From a virus, in the IMG/VR virus record IMGVR_UViG_3300038441_000732, positions 1 through 21,334 of that record: 21,334 nt of DNA. One strand, written 5' to 3'. The position numbers and the translations under genes were made by a program. Positions 6,310 to 14,218 of the stretch are shown here, one piece after another (the stretch's first letter is position 1; each line of letters begins with the position of its first letter). The notes below the pieces were generated by a model. The model was given only the letters and a program-made list of their open reading frames with translations. It did not search any database and was not told the DNA's origin.

Positions 6310-8466
6310 ATGGGCAGCATGAAAGCACCCCCGTTCGAAATGAAGTACAACGCCCGGCAGCGGGAGGCGTTGGATATCCTCAACACCCGCATCGAAGACG
6401 CCAAGCGCCGGCTGGCTGCACCCCGCAAGATCATCGACTTTGAAACCCGTTGCGCTATCGACCTGAAACAGGTTGGGGCCTACAAGTACAGCCAGCACAA
6501 GAGCTGCGAAGTGTTGATGATGTCCTACAACTTGACCGGCAAGCCCGGTGACACAAAGTTGTGGGTCAAGGGCGACCGGCCACCGCAAGGCTTGTTCGCC
6601 ATGCTCAAGTCGGGCGCTATCCTCGGCGCGTTCAACTCCTACTTTGAGTTCTGCATCTGGAAACACGTTTGCGTCGCCCGAATGGGTTGGCCCGACATCG
6701 AGCTTGAGGACATCATTGACGTCGCCGACAAGTGTAAGGCCCTGGCGCTGCCTGCCAACTTGGCCGAGGCCGGCGAAGTGCTCAAGCTGGATATGCCTAA
6801 GGACACCGAAGGCAAGGCACTGATTAACCTGTTCTGCAAGCCCAAGAAAGACGGCACCTACAACGACGAACATAGCCACCCGGCAGAGTGGCAGCGGTTT
6901 TGCAACTACGCCATCCGCGACACCGACGCCGAACTGGAAATTGACTTGCTGCTGCCCGACCTGCTGCCAATCGAACAGCTGGTAGCGTGGCTCACTAACC
7001 GTATCAACTGGCGCGGTGTGTACGTGGACCAAGCCGCCATCCGGGGGGCTGACAAGCTGGCAGGCGCCGTCAAGGTGCAGTACAACGCCGAAGCGTCGAA
7101 GCTTAGCGGCGGCATGTTCCTTAAGTGTACGCAGCGCGCCAAGGTCAAGGAGTGGCTTAAGCTGCAAGGCATCGTCATGCCGAACATGCAGGGTAAGACC
7201 ATTACCAAATGGCTACGCAAGGATCTTAAGCCACACGTTCGCCGCATGTTGGAGCTGTACACCGTAGCCGGTTCGTCCTCGGTTGCCAAGTTCAGTTCCA
7301 TGCTGAACTACGTGTGTGATGATGGCCGGGTGCATGAACTGCTAAACTACCACAAGGCGCGTACCGGGCGCTGGGGCGGCAAGGGTATCCAGATTCAGAA
7401 CTTCCCCCGGCCCGTGCTGCCCAAGGGCACCGACTACGAAGAAGTGCTGCGCATGCTCAAGCGTGGCAGCGTGGCAGAGCTTGAGGCATACGCCCGCAAG
7501 CTTGAGGCCATGGACAAGAAACAACGTACCGCCAAGGGTAAGACAACATGGTGGACGTTCAACGTTATGCAAGTGCTCACGTCCAGTATCCGGTCAGTCA
7601 TTTGCGCCATGTTCGGCAACCACTTCAAAAGCGCCGACTACTCGGCCATTGAAGCGCGCTTCCTGGTGTGGGAGGCTGGTGACGAACGGGCCCTGCAACT
7701 GTTCCGTGACGGCGTTGACGTGTACCTTGACATGGCGGCAGCGATCTACGGCGTACCACTGCATACGCTTGACAAAGAGTCGGATGAACGACCGCTCGGT
7801 AAGGAAACCATTCTCGGCGCTGGGTATGGCATGGGCCACGAGAAATTCCAAACCCGCTGTGATGAAGTGGCGAACATCCAGATTGACATTGCCATGGCGA
7901 AGAAGTCGATCAACGCTTACCGTACCAAGTACGAAAGCGTTGCCGGCAAAAATGGCTTATGGAAACAGCTTGAGCGCGCCAGCGTTGAGGCCGTTCAACA
8001 CCCAGGCCGTGTTACAGAGTACCGAGGGTTCAAGTATCGCGTCACGAAATATGGCAAAATGCCGATTTTGGAATGCCGCTTCCCATCAGGGCGCAAGACC
8101 GGCTACCCCTACCCACGCGTGGTTGAGATTGATAAGTGGGGCAACGGCAACTTGCAGTATGAGCTGCGCTATCAAGGGTACGACAGCAAGACCCACAAAT
8201 GGGTTGAGCTGAGTACCTACGGCGGGAAGTTGGTGGAAAACAACACCCAGGGCGGCAGCCGTGACCTTATGGCGTTCGGTATGTTGCTGCTCGACTGCGT
8301 TGGGTACTTCCTCATCATGACCGTGCACGACGAAGCGGCCAGTGAGGACGAAGACGGGTTCGGGTCGTTGGAGGATTTTGAACTGCTGCTATGCACCCTC
8401 CCGCGTTGGGCGTGGGGGCTTCCGGTAACAAGCGAAGGCTGGCAAGGGCCGAGGTACAGAAAGTAA
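6310..8466 (+). CDS. Family A DNA polymerase with 3'-5' exonuclease domain
   Basis: The product has 718 residues. I chose the ATG at 6310 because GGAG (6300-6303) lies 6 nt upstream; an ATG at 6298 would overlap that site. The exonuclease domain shows motif I DFET (D43, E45), a motif II-like FNSYFE (N109, E113) and motif III Y200/D204 (YAIRD). The polymerase domain shows motif A DYSAIEAR (D443), motif B with K498 and GYG (505-507), and motif C VHDE (H673, D674, E675). The C-terminus (GWQGPRYRK) is typical of the phage subfamily that travels with DUF2800/DUF2815 genes. It lacks the N-terminal 5'-3' exonuclease of bacterial Pol I. This is the replicative polymerase. Its stop codon overlaps the start of the next gene (TAATG). 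Confidence 0.97.
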   Translation: MGSMKAPPFEMKYNARQREALDILNTRIEDAKRRLAAPRKIIDFETRCAIDLKQVGAYKYSQHKSCEVLMMSYNLTGKPGDTKLWVKGDRPPQGLFAMLKSGAILGAFNSYFEFCIWKHVCVARMGWPDIELEDIIDVADKCKALALPANLAEAGEVLKLDMPKDTEGKALINLFCKPKKDGTYNDEHSHPAEWQRFCNYAIRDTDAELEIDLLLPDLLPIEQLVAWLTNRINWRGVYVDQAAIRGADKLAGAVKVQYNAEASKLSGGMFLKCTQRAKVKEWLKLQGIVMPNMQGKTITKWLRKDLKPHVRRMLELYTVAGSSSVAKFSSMLNYVCDDGRVHELLNYHKARTGRWGGKGIQIQNFPRPVLPKGTDYEEVLRMLKRGSVAELEAYARKLEAMDKKQRTAKGKTTWWTFNVMQVLTSSIRSVICAMFGNHFKSADYSAIEARFLVWEAGDERALQLFRDGVDVYLDMAAAIYGVPLHTLDKESDERPLGKETILGAGYGMGHEKFQTRCDEVANIQIDIAMAKKSINAYRTKYESVAGKNGLWKQLERASVEAVQHPGRVTEYRGFKYRVTKYGKMPILECRFPSGRKTGYPYPRVVEIDKWGNGNLQYELRYQGYDSKTHKWVELSTYGGKLVENNTQGGSRDLMAFGMLLLDCVGYFLIMTVHDEAASEDEDGFGSLEDFELLLCTLPRWAWGLPVTSEGWQGPRYRK

Positions 8467-8774
8467 TGGCCAAGGGTAAAGTTGAAAAGGTAGCCGAAAA
8501 CCAGTTCGTCAAAGAAGCGTTCCGGCGCGGCTATTTGGCGCTAAAAATGGAAATTCCTGGCTGGCGCAATTGGCCCGACCGACAAGTACTGCTGGGCCAT
8601 GGCTATGTGTTCTTCATTGAGTTCAAGCGCGAAGGTGAAGAACCTAGGCCGGGGCAGGTTCACCGGCACAAGGAGTTGCGCGCTAAAGGCTACACCGTGT
8701 ATGTGTGTGATACTCTTGCCGACGCGCTTAAGGCGCTTGAAACTGAACTTGGAAAAATGGCGCTCATCATATGA
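8466..8774 (+). CDS. VRR-NUC domain nuclease
   Basis: The product has 102 residues, the usual size of stand-alone phage VRR-NUC proteins. The core is present: NWPDRQVLLGHG (metal-binding Asp), then FFIEFKREGEEP (the E-x-K of the PD-(D/E)XK fold), then a Gln in the following helix (RPGQVHRH) and the final strand GYTVYVCDT. Related domains cut branched or flap DNA, but the substrate of the phage versions is mostly unknown. It is wedged between polymerase and helicase: the start overlaps the polymerase stop and its end overlaps the helicase start (ATGA), so all three should be made together. I chose the ATG at 8466 for this coupling; an in-frame ATG at 8391 would lie inside the polymerase gene. 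Confidence 0.9.
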   Translation: MAKGKVEKVAENQFVKEAFRRGYLALKMEIPGWRNWPDRQVLLGHGYVFFIEFKREGEEPRPGQVHRHKELRAKGYTVYVCDTLADALKALETELGKMALII

Positions 8775-10219
8775 AATTGTTCGTACCTCACATGTACCAG
8801 GTCAAAGCCATTGCGTTGGGGGTACGACGCGCCAACATGGCGTTCTTCCTTGACCCCGGCATGGGCAAGACCAGTATCTTCCTACGCATCCTCAAGAACC
8901 TCATACGCATGAAGAAGGCCCGCGCTGCCCTTGTGGTGGCGCCGCTGCGCCCGTGCTACACCGTATGGCCTAAGGAGGTCAAGAAGTGGACGTTCGCACG
9001 CGGCATGAAGGTGCGGGTGCTGCACGGGCCGAATAAGCTGTGGGAGCTGAGCCAGCCGGCAGACATTTATGTAATCAACCCCGAGGGGCTCAAGTGGCTC
9101 TTCACCGTGGCACTCAAGGGCAAGCGCAACTGGCCGTTTGACGTGCTGGCGGTTGATGAGTCCGGCAAGTTCAAGAACCCGACCAGCGCCCGGCTCAAGA
9201 TGCTCAAGCCTCGGCTACGCAAGTTCAACCGCCGCTATATCTTCAATGGCACGCCGGCACCAAACGGCCTGGAAGATTTGTGGGGGCAATTCCTACTCGT
9301 TGATATGGGGGCAAAGTTTGGACAGACCATTAGTGATTATCGGCTCCAATACTTCAAGAAGGCAGGGTATAAGGGCTACAAATACGAGATTGCTTCTGAC
9401 AAGCATAAGGATTATATCTACCGACGCGCTGCGCATATGTGCATCGTTATGGAAGCCAAAGACTACCTTGACATGCCGGAAATTGTTTTCGTTGAGCGAG
9501 CTGTACAACTACCACCGCAAGCCCGCCAGCACTACAACGAAGTGGAACAGGAATTGTTCACGGCCATTGCCGAAGACGGCGTTGAGATTAAGAACTCGGC
9601 AGTGGCAACAGGGGCGTGCCGCCAAATAACAGGCGGGGCGTTGTACCATCCCCGTGTAGAGGGTGAACCGCTTATTCCGCAAGCGCGACGCCCGTTTTAC
9701 CGCCTGCACGACGCTAAGACCGAGGGCCTGATTGAGCTAATCGATGAACTGCAAGGCAAGCCGCTGTTGGTCGCGTATGACTTCCACCACGAACTTATTC
9801 GCATAAGAGAAGCCGTAAAGAAGGCGTTTAAGTACGACATCGCACATATCGGCAGCGGTGTTACCCCGAAAGAGGGCGAGCGGATTGAGGCGGCGTGGAA
9901 CAAGGGCCAAATAAGAGTGCTGGCCGGACATCCAGGCAGTATCAGCCATGGTCTTAACTTACAAGAGGGCCCCGGTGCGGACATTTGTTGGTTTACACAA
10001 ACGTGGGACTTGGAGCAGTACCTGCAATACATTCAGCGCATCTGGCGCCAAGGCCACAAGGGCCGGTGCGTGCGAATCCACCACCTGATAGCCGAGGGGA
10101 CCATCGATGAAGTCATGATGGAACGGCTTGGCCTAAAGACCCAGGCGCAAACCGACTTCAAGACGGCGGTTAAGCATTACCGCGACAAAATCCGACGAAC
10201 GGTAGACGAAAAGAGTTGA
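8771..10219 (+). CDS. SF2 DNA helicase/translocase (DEAD/SNF2-like)
   Basis: The product has 482 residues. Motif I is LDPGMGKTS (K33 in the P-loop), motif II is VDESGKFKN (D129, E130; DESG in place of DEAH), motif III-like is NGTPAPNG, and motif VI is QRIWRQGHKGR (R423, R426) near residue 425. Two RecA-like lobes fit the length. The QxxxRxxRxGQ-like end and the GTIDE that follows are typical of SNF2-like phage helicases found beside VRR-NUC genes. Likely role: ATP-driven remodelling or unwinding of DNA during replication or recombination. The start overlaps the VRR-NUC stop codon (ATGA). A promoter for the next operon begins within its last codons. Confidence 0.93.
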   Translation: MKLFVPHMYQVKAIALGVRRANMAFFLDPGMGKTSIFLRILKNLIRMKKARAALVVAPLRPCYTVWPKEVKKWTFARGMKVRVLHGPNKLWELSQPADIYVINPEGLKWLFTVALKGKRNWPFDVLAVDESGKFKNPTSARLKMLKPRLRKFNRRYIFNGTPAPNGLEDLWGQFLLVDMGAKFGQTISDYRLQYFKKAGYKGYKYEIASDKHKDYIYRRAAHMCIVMEAKDYLDMPEIVFVERAVQLPPQARQHYNEVEQELFTAIAEDGVEIKNSAVATGACRQITGGALYHPRVEGEPLIPQARRPFYRLHDAKTEGLIELIDELQGKPLLVAYDFHHELIRIREAVKKAFKYDIAHIGSGVTPKEGERIEAAWNKGQIRVLAGHPGSISHGLNLQEGPGADICWFTQTWDLEQYLQYIQRIWRQGHKGRCVRIHHLIAEGTIDEVMMERLGLKTQAQTDFKTAVKHYRDKIRRTVDEKS

Positions 10220-10244
10220 CAACCCTGTGGATATCGACTAGAGT
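10216..10244 (+). promoter_or_regulatory. Sigma70-type promoter of the nucleotide-metabolism operon
   Basis: A consensus TTGACA (10216-10221), a 17-nt spacer and TAGAGT (10239-10244). The -35 overlaps the stop codon of the helicase gene. It is the best promoter match in the window and shares its -10 and spacing with 5173-5201. Confidence 0.75.
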
Positions 10245-10286
10245 TCGCCCAAGCCCTAACGGCTTACACTCAACTGGAGATTCACC

Positions 10287-11375
10287 ATGTCCGAATTAAC
10301 TCTAACCGCCGCCTCTCATTTCCACCCGTTGACCAATTCGCTGTTTGAGTTGGTCAAATGCGCGTTCTGCAATGGCACCGCCGCTGCAAGCGTGAAGATC
10401 TTGGCTACTATGCCGAGCGGCGTGAAGATTTGGGGCGAACCGCAACTGCCCGCTCGCACGGAGCTTGCCGACGACCTGGAAACCGACTGCTGCACCACCT
10501 GCCGGGGGTTGGCGTACTACATCGAAAACGTCAAGTCCGAATGGGCCGTCATCCACCGCCAAACCGGCGCAGTTGCTACGCTCAAGAAGTCTGAGAAGGC
10601 CGCACGCATCGAGTGCGACAAACTCAACAACCCGCCGCCCGTAGACAGTGCTCCAGTGGCTGTAAATGACGCGGTGGAAAGCAACTTGACAACTGATCTT
10701 TCCACCACTAAACTCCCCGGCATGGTAGTTATTCGCCTCGCCGGCGACCTGCCAAACGGCCTGAAACGTGGGCACCACGTACAGCTGCCAATCGACAAAT
10801 TGACCGCACTCATCACTGAAACAGGAGCTACACCCATGGCCAAGCCAACCGACCGCAAGACCGCTAAAGACCTGATCCGTGCCCTCATCATCAAGAAGAA
10901 AACCGACGATGCGATCATCGCCGAAGTCCAGGCCGCGTTCCCTGAGTCCAGTGTCGACAAAAAGCACTGCACCAAGTACCGTCGCGAACTGCTGGTCGAG
11001 GGCCTGATCGGGGCCGAACTGGCAGCCGTGGGCAGCCCGGACCACCGCGAATGGGCAGCCGCCAACCCGGCGCTGGCCAAGAAAGGCCCGCACGCCGAGT
11101 ACCACAAAGCCGCCGAAGCGAAGGCCAAAGAAACCGCCAAGGCCAAACCGGCAGCAGCCGCAAAGCCAACGCCGGTAGCCAAAGCACCTGCAAAGGCCGC
11201 TGCCGCCAAAGCACCTGCAAAATCTTCCACTGGCTCGGCCAAAGCCGTTGCCGCAAAGAAGGCCGGCAAGGGCCCGAAGACCACCGCGCCCAAGGCTACT
11301 ACCAAAGCCAAACCAGCGCCGAAGGCTAAAGCTTCGGTCGGCAAGACCGCTCCAGCCGACGCTCTTGAAATCTAA
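10287..11375 (+). CDS. Zinc-ribbon protein with Lys/Ala-rich histone H1-like tail
   Basis: The product has 362 residues and starts behind a good GGAG site. Residues 25-28 (CAFC) and 69-72 (CTTC) form a C-x2-C pair of pairs, probably a zinc ribbon. Residues 184-260 form a separate charged helical region (DRKTAKDLIRALIIKKKTDD). From about residue 265 the chain is low-complexity Ala/Lys/Pro (repeats of the AKAPAKAAA kind), like histone H1 tails and Pseudomonas AlgP, which bind DNA without sequence specificity. A strong internal start lies at 10836 (Met184), so a 179-residue C-terminal form may also be made. The role is unknown; DNA compaction or nucleoid interaction is a guess. As first gene after the strongest promoter it may be abundant. 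Confidence 0.8.
   Translation: MSELTLTAASHFHPLTNSLFELVKCAFCNGTAAASVKILATMPSGVKIWGEPQLPARTELADDLETDCCTTCRGLAYYIENVKSEWAVIHRQTGAVATLKKSEKAARIECDKLNNPPPVDSAPVAVNDAVESNLTTDLSTTKLPGMVVIRLAGDLPNGLKRGHHVQLPIDKLTALITETGATPMAKPTDRKTAKDLIRALIIKKKTDDAIIAEVQAAFPESSVDKKHCTKYRRELLVEGLIGAELAAVGSPDHREWAAANPALAKKGPHAEYHKAAEAKAKETAKAKPAAAAKPTPVAKAPAKAAAAKAPAKSSTGSAKAVAAKKAGKGPKTTAPKATTKAKPAPKAKASVGKTAPADALEI
10823..10838 (+). promoter_or_regulatory. Internal ribosome binding site and in-frame ATG
   Basis: AGGAG (10823-10827) lies 8 nt before an in-frame ATG (10836-10838) followed by GCC AAG CC, inside the gene at 10287. Initiation here would give a separate 179-residue basic protein without the zinc ribbon. 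The site is as good as those used at true gene starts in this window. Confidence 0.45.
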
Positions 11376-11385
11376 GCGGCTGCGT

Positions 11386-11420
11386 ATCAGGGTTCGCGGC
11401 AACGATGCCGTAGCCCTGAT
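11386..11420 (+). other. Hairpin after the H1-like gene
   Basis: ATCAGGG (11386-11392) pairs with CCCTGAT (11414-11420), and within it CGGC (11397-11400) pairs with GCCG (11407-11410). There is no T-run after it, so it is either a weak or factor-assisted terminator or an mRNA-stabilising structure. It lies 11 bases after the stop codon. Confidence 0.45.
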
Positions 11421-11424
11421 TCGG

Positions 11425-11453
11425 TTCAACCACATTGGCCTCACTTGTACAGT
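11425..11453 (+). promoter_or_regulatory. Weak candidate promoter before the gene at 11626
   Basis: TTCAAC (11425-11430), a 17-nt spacer and TACAGT (11448-11453). The -35 is poor (3/6), but the -10 pattern TAxAGT and the spacing match the stronger promoters at 5173 and 10216, and the site directly follows the hairpin. The rest of the gap to 11625 shows nothing else I can name. Confidence 0.35.
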
Positions 11454-11625
11454 CGAGGTCACTTGTGGAAACCGGTCAGCCCGCTCCACCTGCCCTCCAA
11501 ATAAGTGGCGCATCTTAGCAGCGTCACTGGTTACACGGCTCCACAACCAACACCCCGGCAAGCGCCCGCTGCCGAAAAACTGGATGCAACTGTAGTTCCC
11601 TCCCCTACTCGACTGGAATAGCAAC

Positions 11626-11898
11626 ATGAAAGTTATCTGCACCAATTCCGAAGAAACTCCAGCCGTGGCCTTGCACACTGTTAAGCCCGGTCGCGTAGTC
11701 CGTTACGACGACCTGCAAGGCAATCCTGAATACTACGAAGTCGGCAAGGTCAGCGCCAAAGAGCAGCCGTTTATCCAGGTTCCGCTGGACAAATGCCTGC
11801 TTATGAACCTGACCACCGGCCGCATAGTGCTCAAACACCATTTGCTAAAGGTCGTGCCGCAAAGCTGCACCGCCGAAGCCTATTCAACCCCAAACTGA
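11626..11898 (+). CDS. Hypothetical protein (90 aa)
   Basis: The product has 90 residues behind a TGGAA site. It reads as a small beta-rich domain (VKPGRVVRYDDLQGNPEYYEV, then FIQVPLDKCLLMNL), resembling the KOW/SH3-like barrels of small phage proteins, but I do not recognise a family. Only 15 bases separate it from the pyrophosphohydrolase-kinase gene, so it is probably part of the same transcript and could be an accessory to the nucleotide cassette by position alone. Confidence 0.75.
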   Translation: MKVICTNSEETPAVALHTVKPGRVVRYDDLQGNPEYYEVGKVSAKEQPFIQVPLDKCLLMNLTTGRIVLKHHLLKVVPQSCTAEAYSTPN

Positions 11899-11913
11899 TA
11901 GCGAGAACGCACC

Positions 11914-13254
11914 ATGACTCAGTACAAGCTGTACGACACCACCCCGTACAAAAGCATGACGCTGTTGCAGATGCTGAAACAATTCCATGACAAGTTCGGC
12001 ACCCCATACGACGGCCTGCCGCGTGAGTTGGGCACTGCAGAATCGGCGTTTCGCATCGTCTGCCATCAGGAAGAAGCCCAAGAATACCTGGACGCGGTTC
12101 AGGACTATGATATCGTCGGCTCCCTGGACGCCTTGGCCGATGAGTTGTATTTCCTGACCGGCACTATCCATCGCCAAGGGCTGGGTGAATACATCACTTC
12201 CGAGCCCGTAGCGCTGGGCTACCGTGATGTCAAGCCGCATATGCTGGCGGCTGACGCCAACAACATGCGCAAAGCCCGCCATGCCGCTGTGCTGCACAGC
12301 TACGAAGAACGCGTGCGCCGGGGCGACCTGATCGGGCAGGGTATGGCACTCAACGAGGCCATTCGCGCTTTCCGTGCCACCGCTCAAATGCACTGCTTCG
12401 ACATTGACGAAGCGCTGCGCCGCGTTCACGCTGCCAACATGTGCAAGGACGTTGACCCGGCTAAGCAGCGCCGTACTGCTGAGCTGAAAGCGAAAGGCCA
12501 CGACGCCGGGCACCTGCTGGAAATCACGAAGCCGGAAGGCTGGTTGCCGCCGTACCTTGGCGACCTGTGCGGAAAGGGGCCGTACGAAGAAGAGCCGGTG
12601 TACGACACCACCCAACAACCTATCAACGCCAACCATGCCTCACTGCAACCCGGCAAGCCGCTCGTTAACGGCGGTCAGTCGCACCTTTGCGGCCTGATTA
12701 CCATTGACGGCCCCGACGCCAGCGGCAAGAGCACCCTGGCTGCGCGCATTGCCGAGTTGTTCAACGGGCAGGTCATTCACTTGACCTGGAGCAAACAACT
12801 GGAAGCGGTGATGCACGACTACCGCTTCCACGCTATTAACTACGCGGCGGCGCTGGCGCACAACTGCGTAGTGGTGTTGGAACGCCCGTGGTTGTCGCAC
12901 CCGGTCTACGCCGAAGTGTACCGCAACGGTAAGTACGACGTCGAACGCGTAGGCATCTGGAAAGACCACACCGAAAGCGAGGCACTGCTCAACATCATCG
13001 CCTTGCCCGGCAACGAAGATCAGTGGTTCGCCGGCTATCAAAACATGTGCGCAACCCGCGTCGAGTTGCACGGCCCGAACGAAGCCAAAGCCCGTGCGGT
13101 GTATGAGGGCTTCCGTGACGCTTTCACTGGTGAGGCCGGCCAGGAACGCCAACCGCAAAACGTCGAAGTTTTCGACATGCAACAATGGCCGCAAGCCCAA
13201 CTGGACGACTACATCCAGCGCTACGTCCTACCAGTTCTCAAGATCAAGGAGTAA
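11914..13254 (+). CDS. Fused MazG-like NTP pyrophosphohydrolase and P-loop dNMP kinase
   Basis: The product has 446 residues in two parts. Residues 20-90 look like an all-alpha NTP pyrophosphohydrolase: FHDKFGT, then HQEEAQEY (E53, E54, E57), then LDALADELYFLTGT (D72, D76), the metal-binding E-E-x2-E...D pattern. The following HAANMCK...KPEGWLPPYL is the typical tail of phage MazG-like proteins. From about residue 258 a P-loop kinase begins: TIDGPDASGKSTLA (K272), like thymidylate and phage deoxynucleoside monophosphate kinases, with an ERPWLSHPVY segment resembling their DR[x]-type nucleotide-binding region. Such fusions could remove an unwanted dNTP and phosphorylate a replacement dNMP. With the TS-fold enzyme and deaminase downstream, a role in changing the nucleotide pool is likely. 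The actual substrates cannot be read from the sequence. Confidence 0.85.
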   Translation: MTQYKLYDTTPYKSMTLLQMLKQFHDKFGTPYDGLPRELGTAESAFRIVCHQEEAQEYLDAVQDYDIVGSLDALADELYFLTGTIHRQGLGEYITSEPVALGYRDVKPHMLAADANNMRKARHAAVLHSYEERVRRGDLIGQGMALNEAIRAFRATAQMHCFDIDEALRRVHAANMCKDVDPAKQRRTAELKAKGHDAGHLLEITKPEGWLPPYLGDLCGKGPYEEEPVYDTTQQPINANHASLQPGKPLVNGGQSHLCGLITIDGPDASGKSTLAARIAELFNGQVIHLTWSKQLEAVMHDYRFHAINYAAALAHNCVVVLERPWLSHPVYAEVYRNGKYDVERVGIWKDHTESEALLNIIALPGNEDQWFAGYQNMCATRVELHGPNEAKARAVYEGFRDAFTGEAGQERQPQNVEVFDMQQWPQAQLDDYIQRYVLPVLKIKE

Positions 13255-13257
13255 GTC

Positions 13258-14217
13258 ATGACTCAAGCAACCGAGCAACAAACCACTGGGCTGTTTCAGA
13301 ACGGCATGGAATTTCTGTTTCCGCGCACCGAAGACGGCCCGTCACTCTACTCCATCATGGAAGGGGCGTGGCTCTTCGCCGCGCTGGTCAAGGGCATCCG
13401 AGAAAAGGTGTGGGAGTGTGACCCGGCTACGCCAAACCCGGTCGCCGCTGCATGGGCGCGTGCAGGGCTGTTGGAAATCTCCCCTGCCGTGTTTGACGGC
13501 GTACCTGACCATGAAGACATGCGTGTCCACTTGACTGGGGCTGGCAAGCGCGTGGTTGACTGCCAAGCGCTGCTGGAGTACGAGTTCAGCATGATGCAGC
13601 AACAGCTGGACGGCAATTTCGATACGGACCCGGCCAAGTACAAGGCCCTGCGCGGCGGGTTGGACAACTACGCGGTTGCGTTCCTGCCTGATATGCACAA
13701 GTGGATTGCGGACCAAGCGCCGACCACGACCAAAACCCCGCGCTTCTTCGACTACTGTGGTGGCAGCGGCGGGTATCTGGCAAGCTTCCTGGCTACGCAC
13801 AAGGGCGCGCAAGGGCTGCTGTTCGACCGCGAACCGGGCGTTACCAAAACCTCGGCGGCAGTGCTGAGTCGCATGGGCATCAAAGCGGGTGACGCGTTCG
13901 GCGACGACCTCTTCTTTGCCAACCACGCCGGGGCGTATGACGTGGTGTTGTTGAGCGAAATCCTGCACTGCAAAGGCCCGGCTGAACGCCAGTTCCTGTT
14001 GCAGCGCGCAAAGTCCCTGCTGCGCCCGAGCGGCGTAGTGCTGGTCGTCGAGCAGTACCCGAACCTACGTTTGGAGTGGCGCATGCACGACATGACCGAC
14101 GCCGGGCAGTGCATCAGCGAACAAATGGTTGCAGCCGAAGCGCAGGACGCTGGTTTCATGGCTGTTTCTGGTATACATAGCCTTAGCCACTACGGCATTC
14201 GTTTGGAGCAAATCTGA
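13258..14217 (+). CDS. SAM-dependent O-methyltransferase-like protein
   Basis: The product has 319 residues and starts 3 bases after the kinase stop codon, with AGGAG (13247-13251) upstream. The C-terminal half is a class I SAM methyltransferase close in pattern to the small-molecule O-methyltransferase family (Methyltransf_2): motif I FFDYCGGSGGY (GGSG 168-171), an acidic residue after the second strand (LLFDRE, D190), a conserved region YDVVLLSEILH with H237 where these enzymes carry the catalytic His, and LLRPSGVVLVVEQ. The family's DxD after that His is absent. The N-terminal half has a winged-helix-like segment (WARAGLLE, then HLTGAGKRVVD), as in the dimerisation domain of such enzymes. 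It is not an ordinary DNA methylase: no NPPY or PC motif. Lying between a dNMP kinase and a TS-fold enzyme, it may methylate a nucleotide or its side group. Confidence 0.8.
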   Translation: MTQATEQQTTGLFQNGMEFLFPRTEDGPSLYSIMEGAWLFAALVKGIREKVWECDPATPNPVAAAWARAGLLEISPAVFDGVPDHEDMRVHLTGAGKRVVDCQALLEYEFSMMQQQLDGNFDTDPAKYKALRGGLDNYAVAFLPDMHKWIADQAPTTTKTPRFFDYCGGSGGYLASFLATHKGAQGLLFDREPGVTKTSAAVLSRMGIKAGDAFGDDLFFANHAGAYDVVLLSEILHCKGPAERQFLLQRAKSLLRPSGVVLVVEQYPNLRLEWRMHDMTDAGQCISEQMVAAEAQDAGFMAVSGIHSLSHYGIRLEQI

Positions 14218-14218
14218 T

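Noticed and set aside
6262-7167. Minus-strand open frame (301 codons) opposite the start of the polymerase
   Set aside because: It overlaps unmistakable exonuclease motifs on the plus strand and its own product shows no family pattern.
10302-11678. Long minus-strand open frame (458 codons) opposite the zinc-ribbon/H1-like gene
   Set aside because: It is the shadow of a GC-rich, Ala/Lys-rich gene: the translation is Gly/Arg/Leu/Phe-rich without motifs, it has no start context, and it runs through the hairpin and candidate promoter region.
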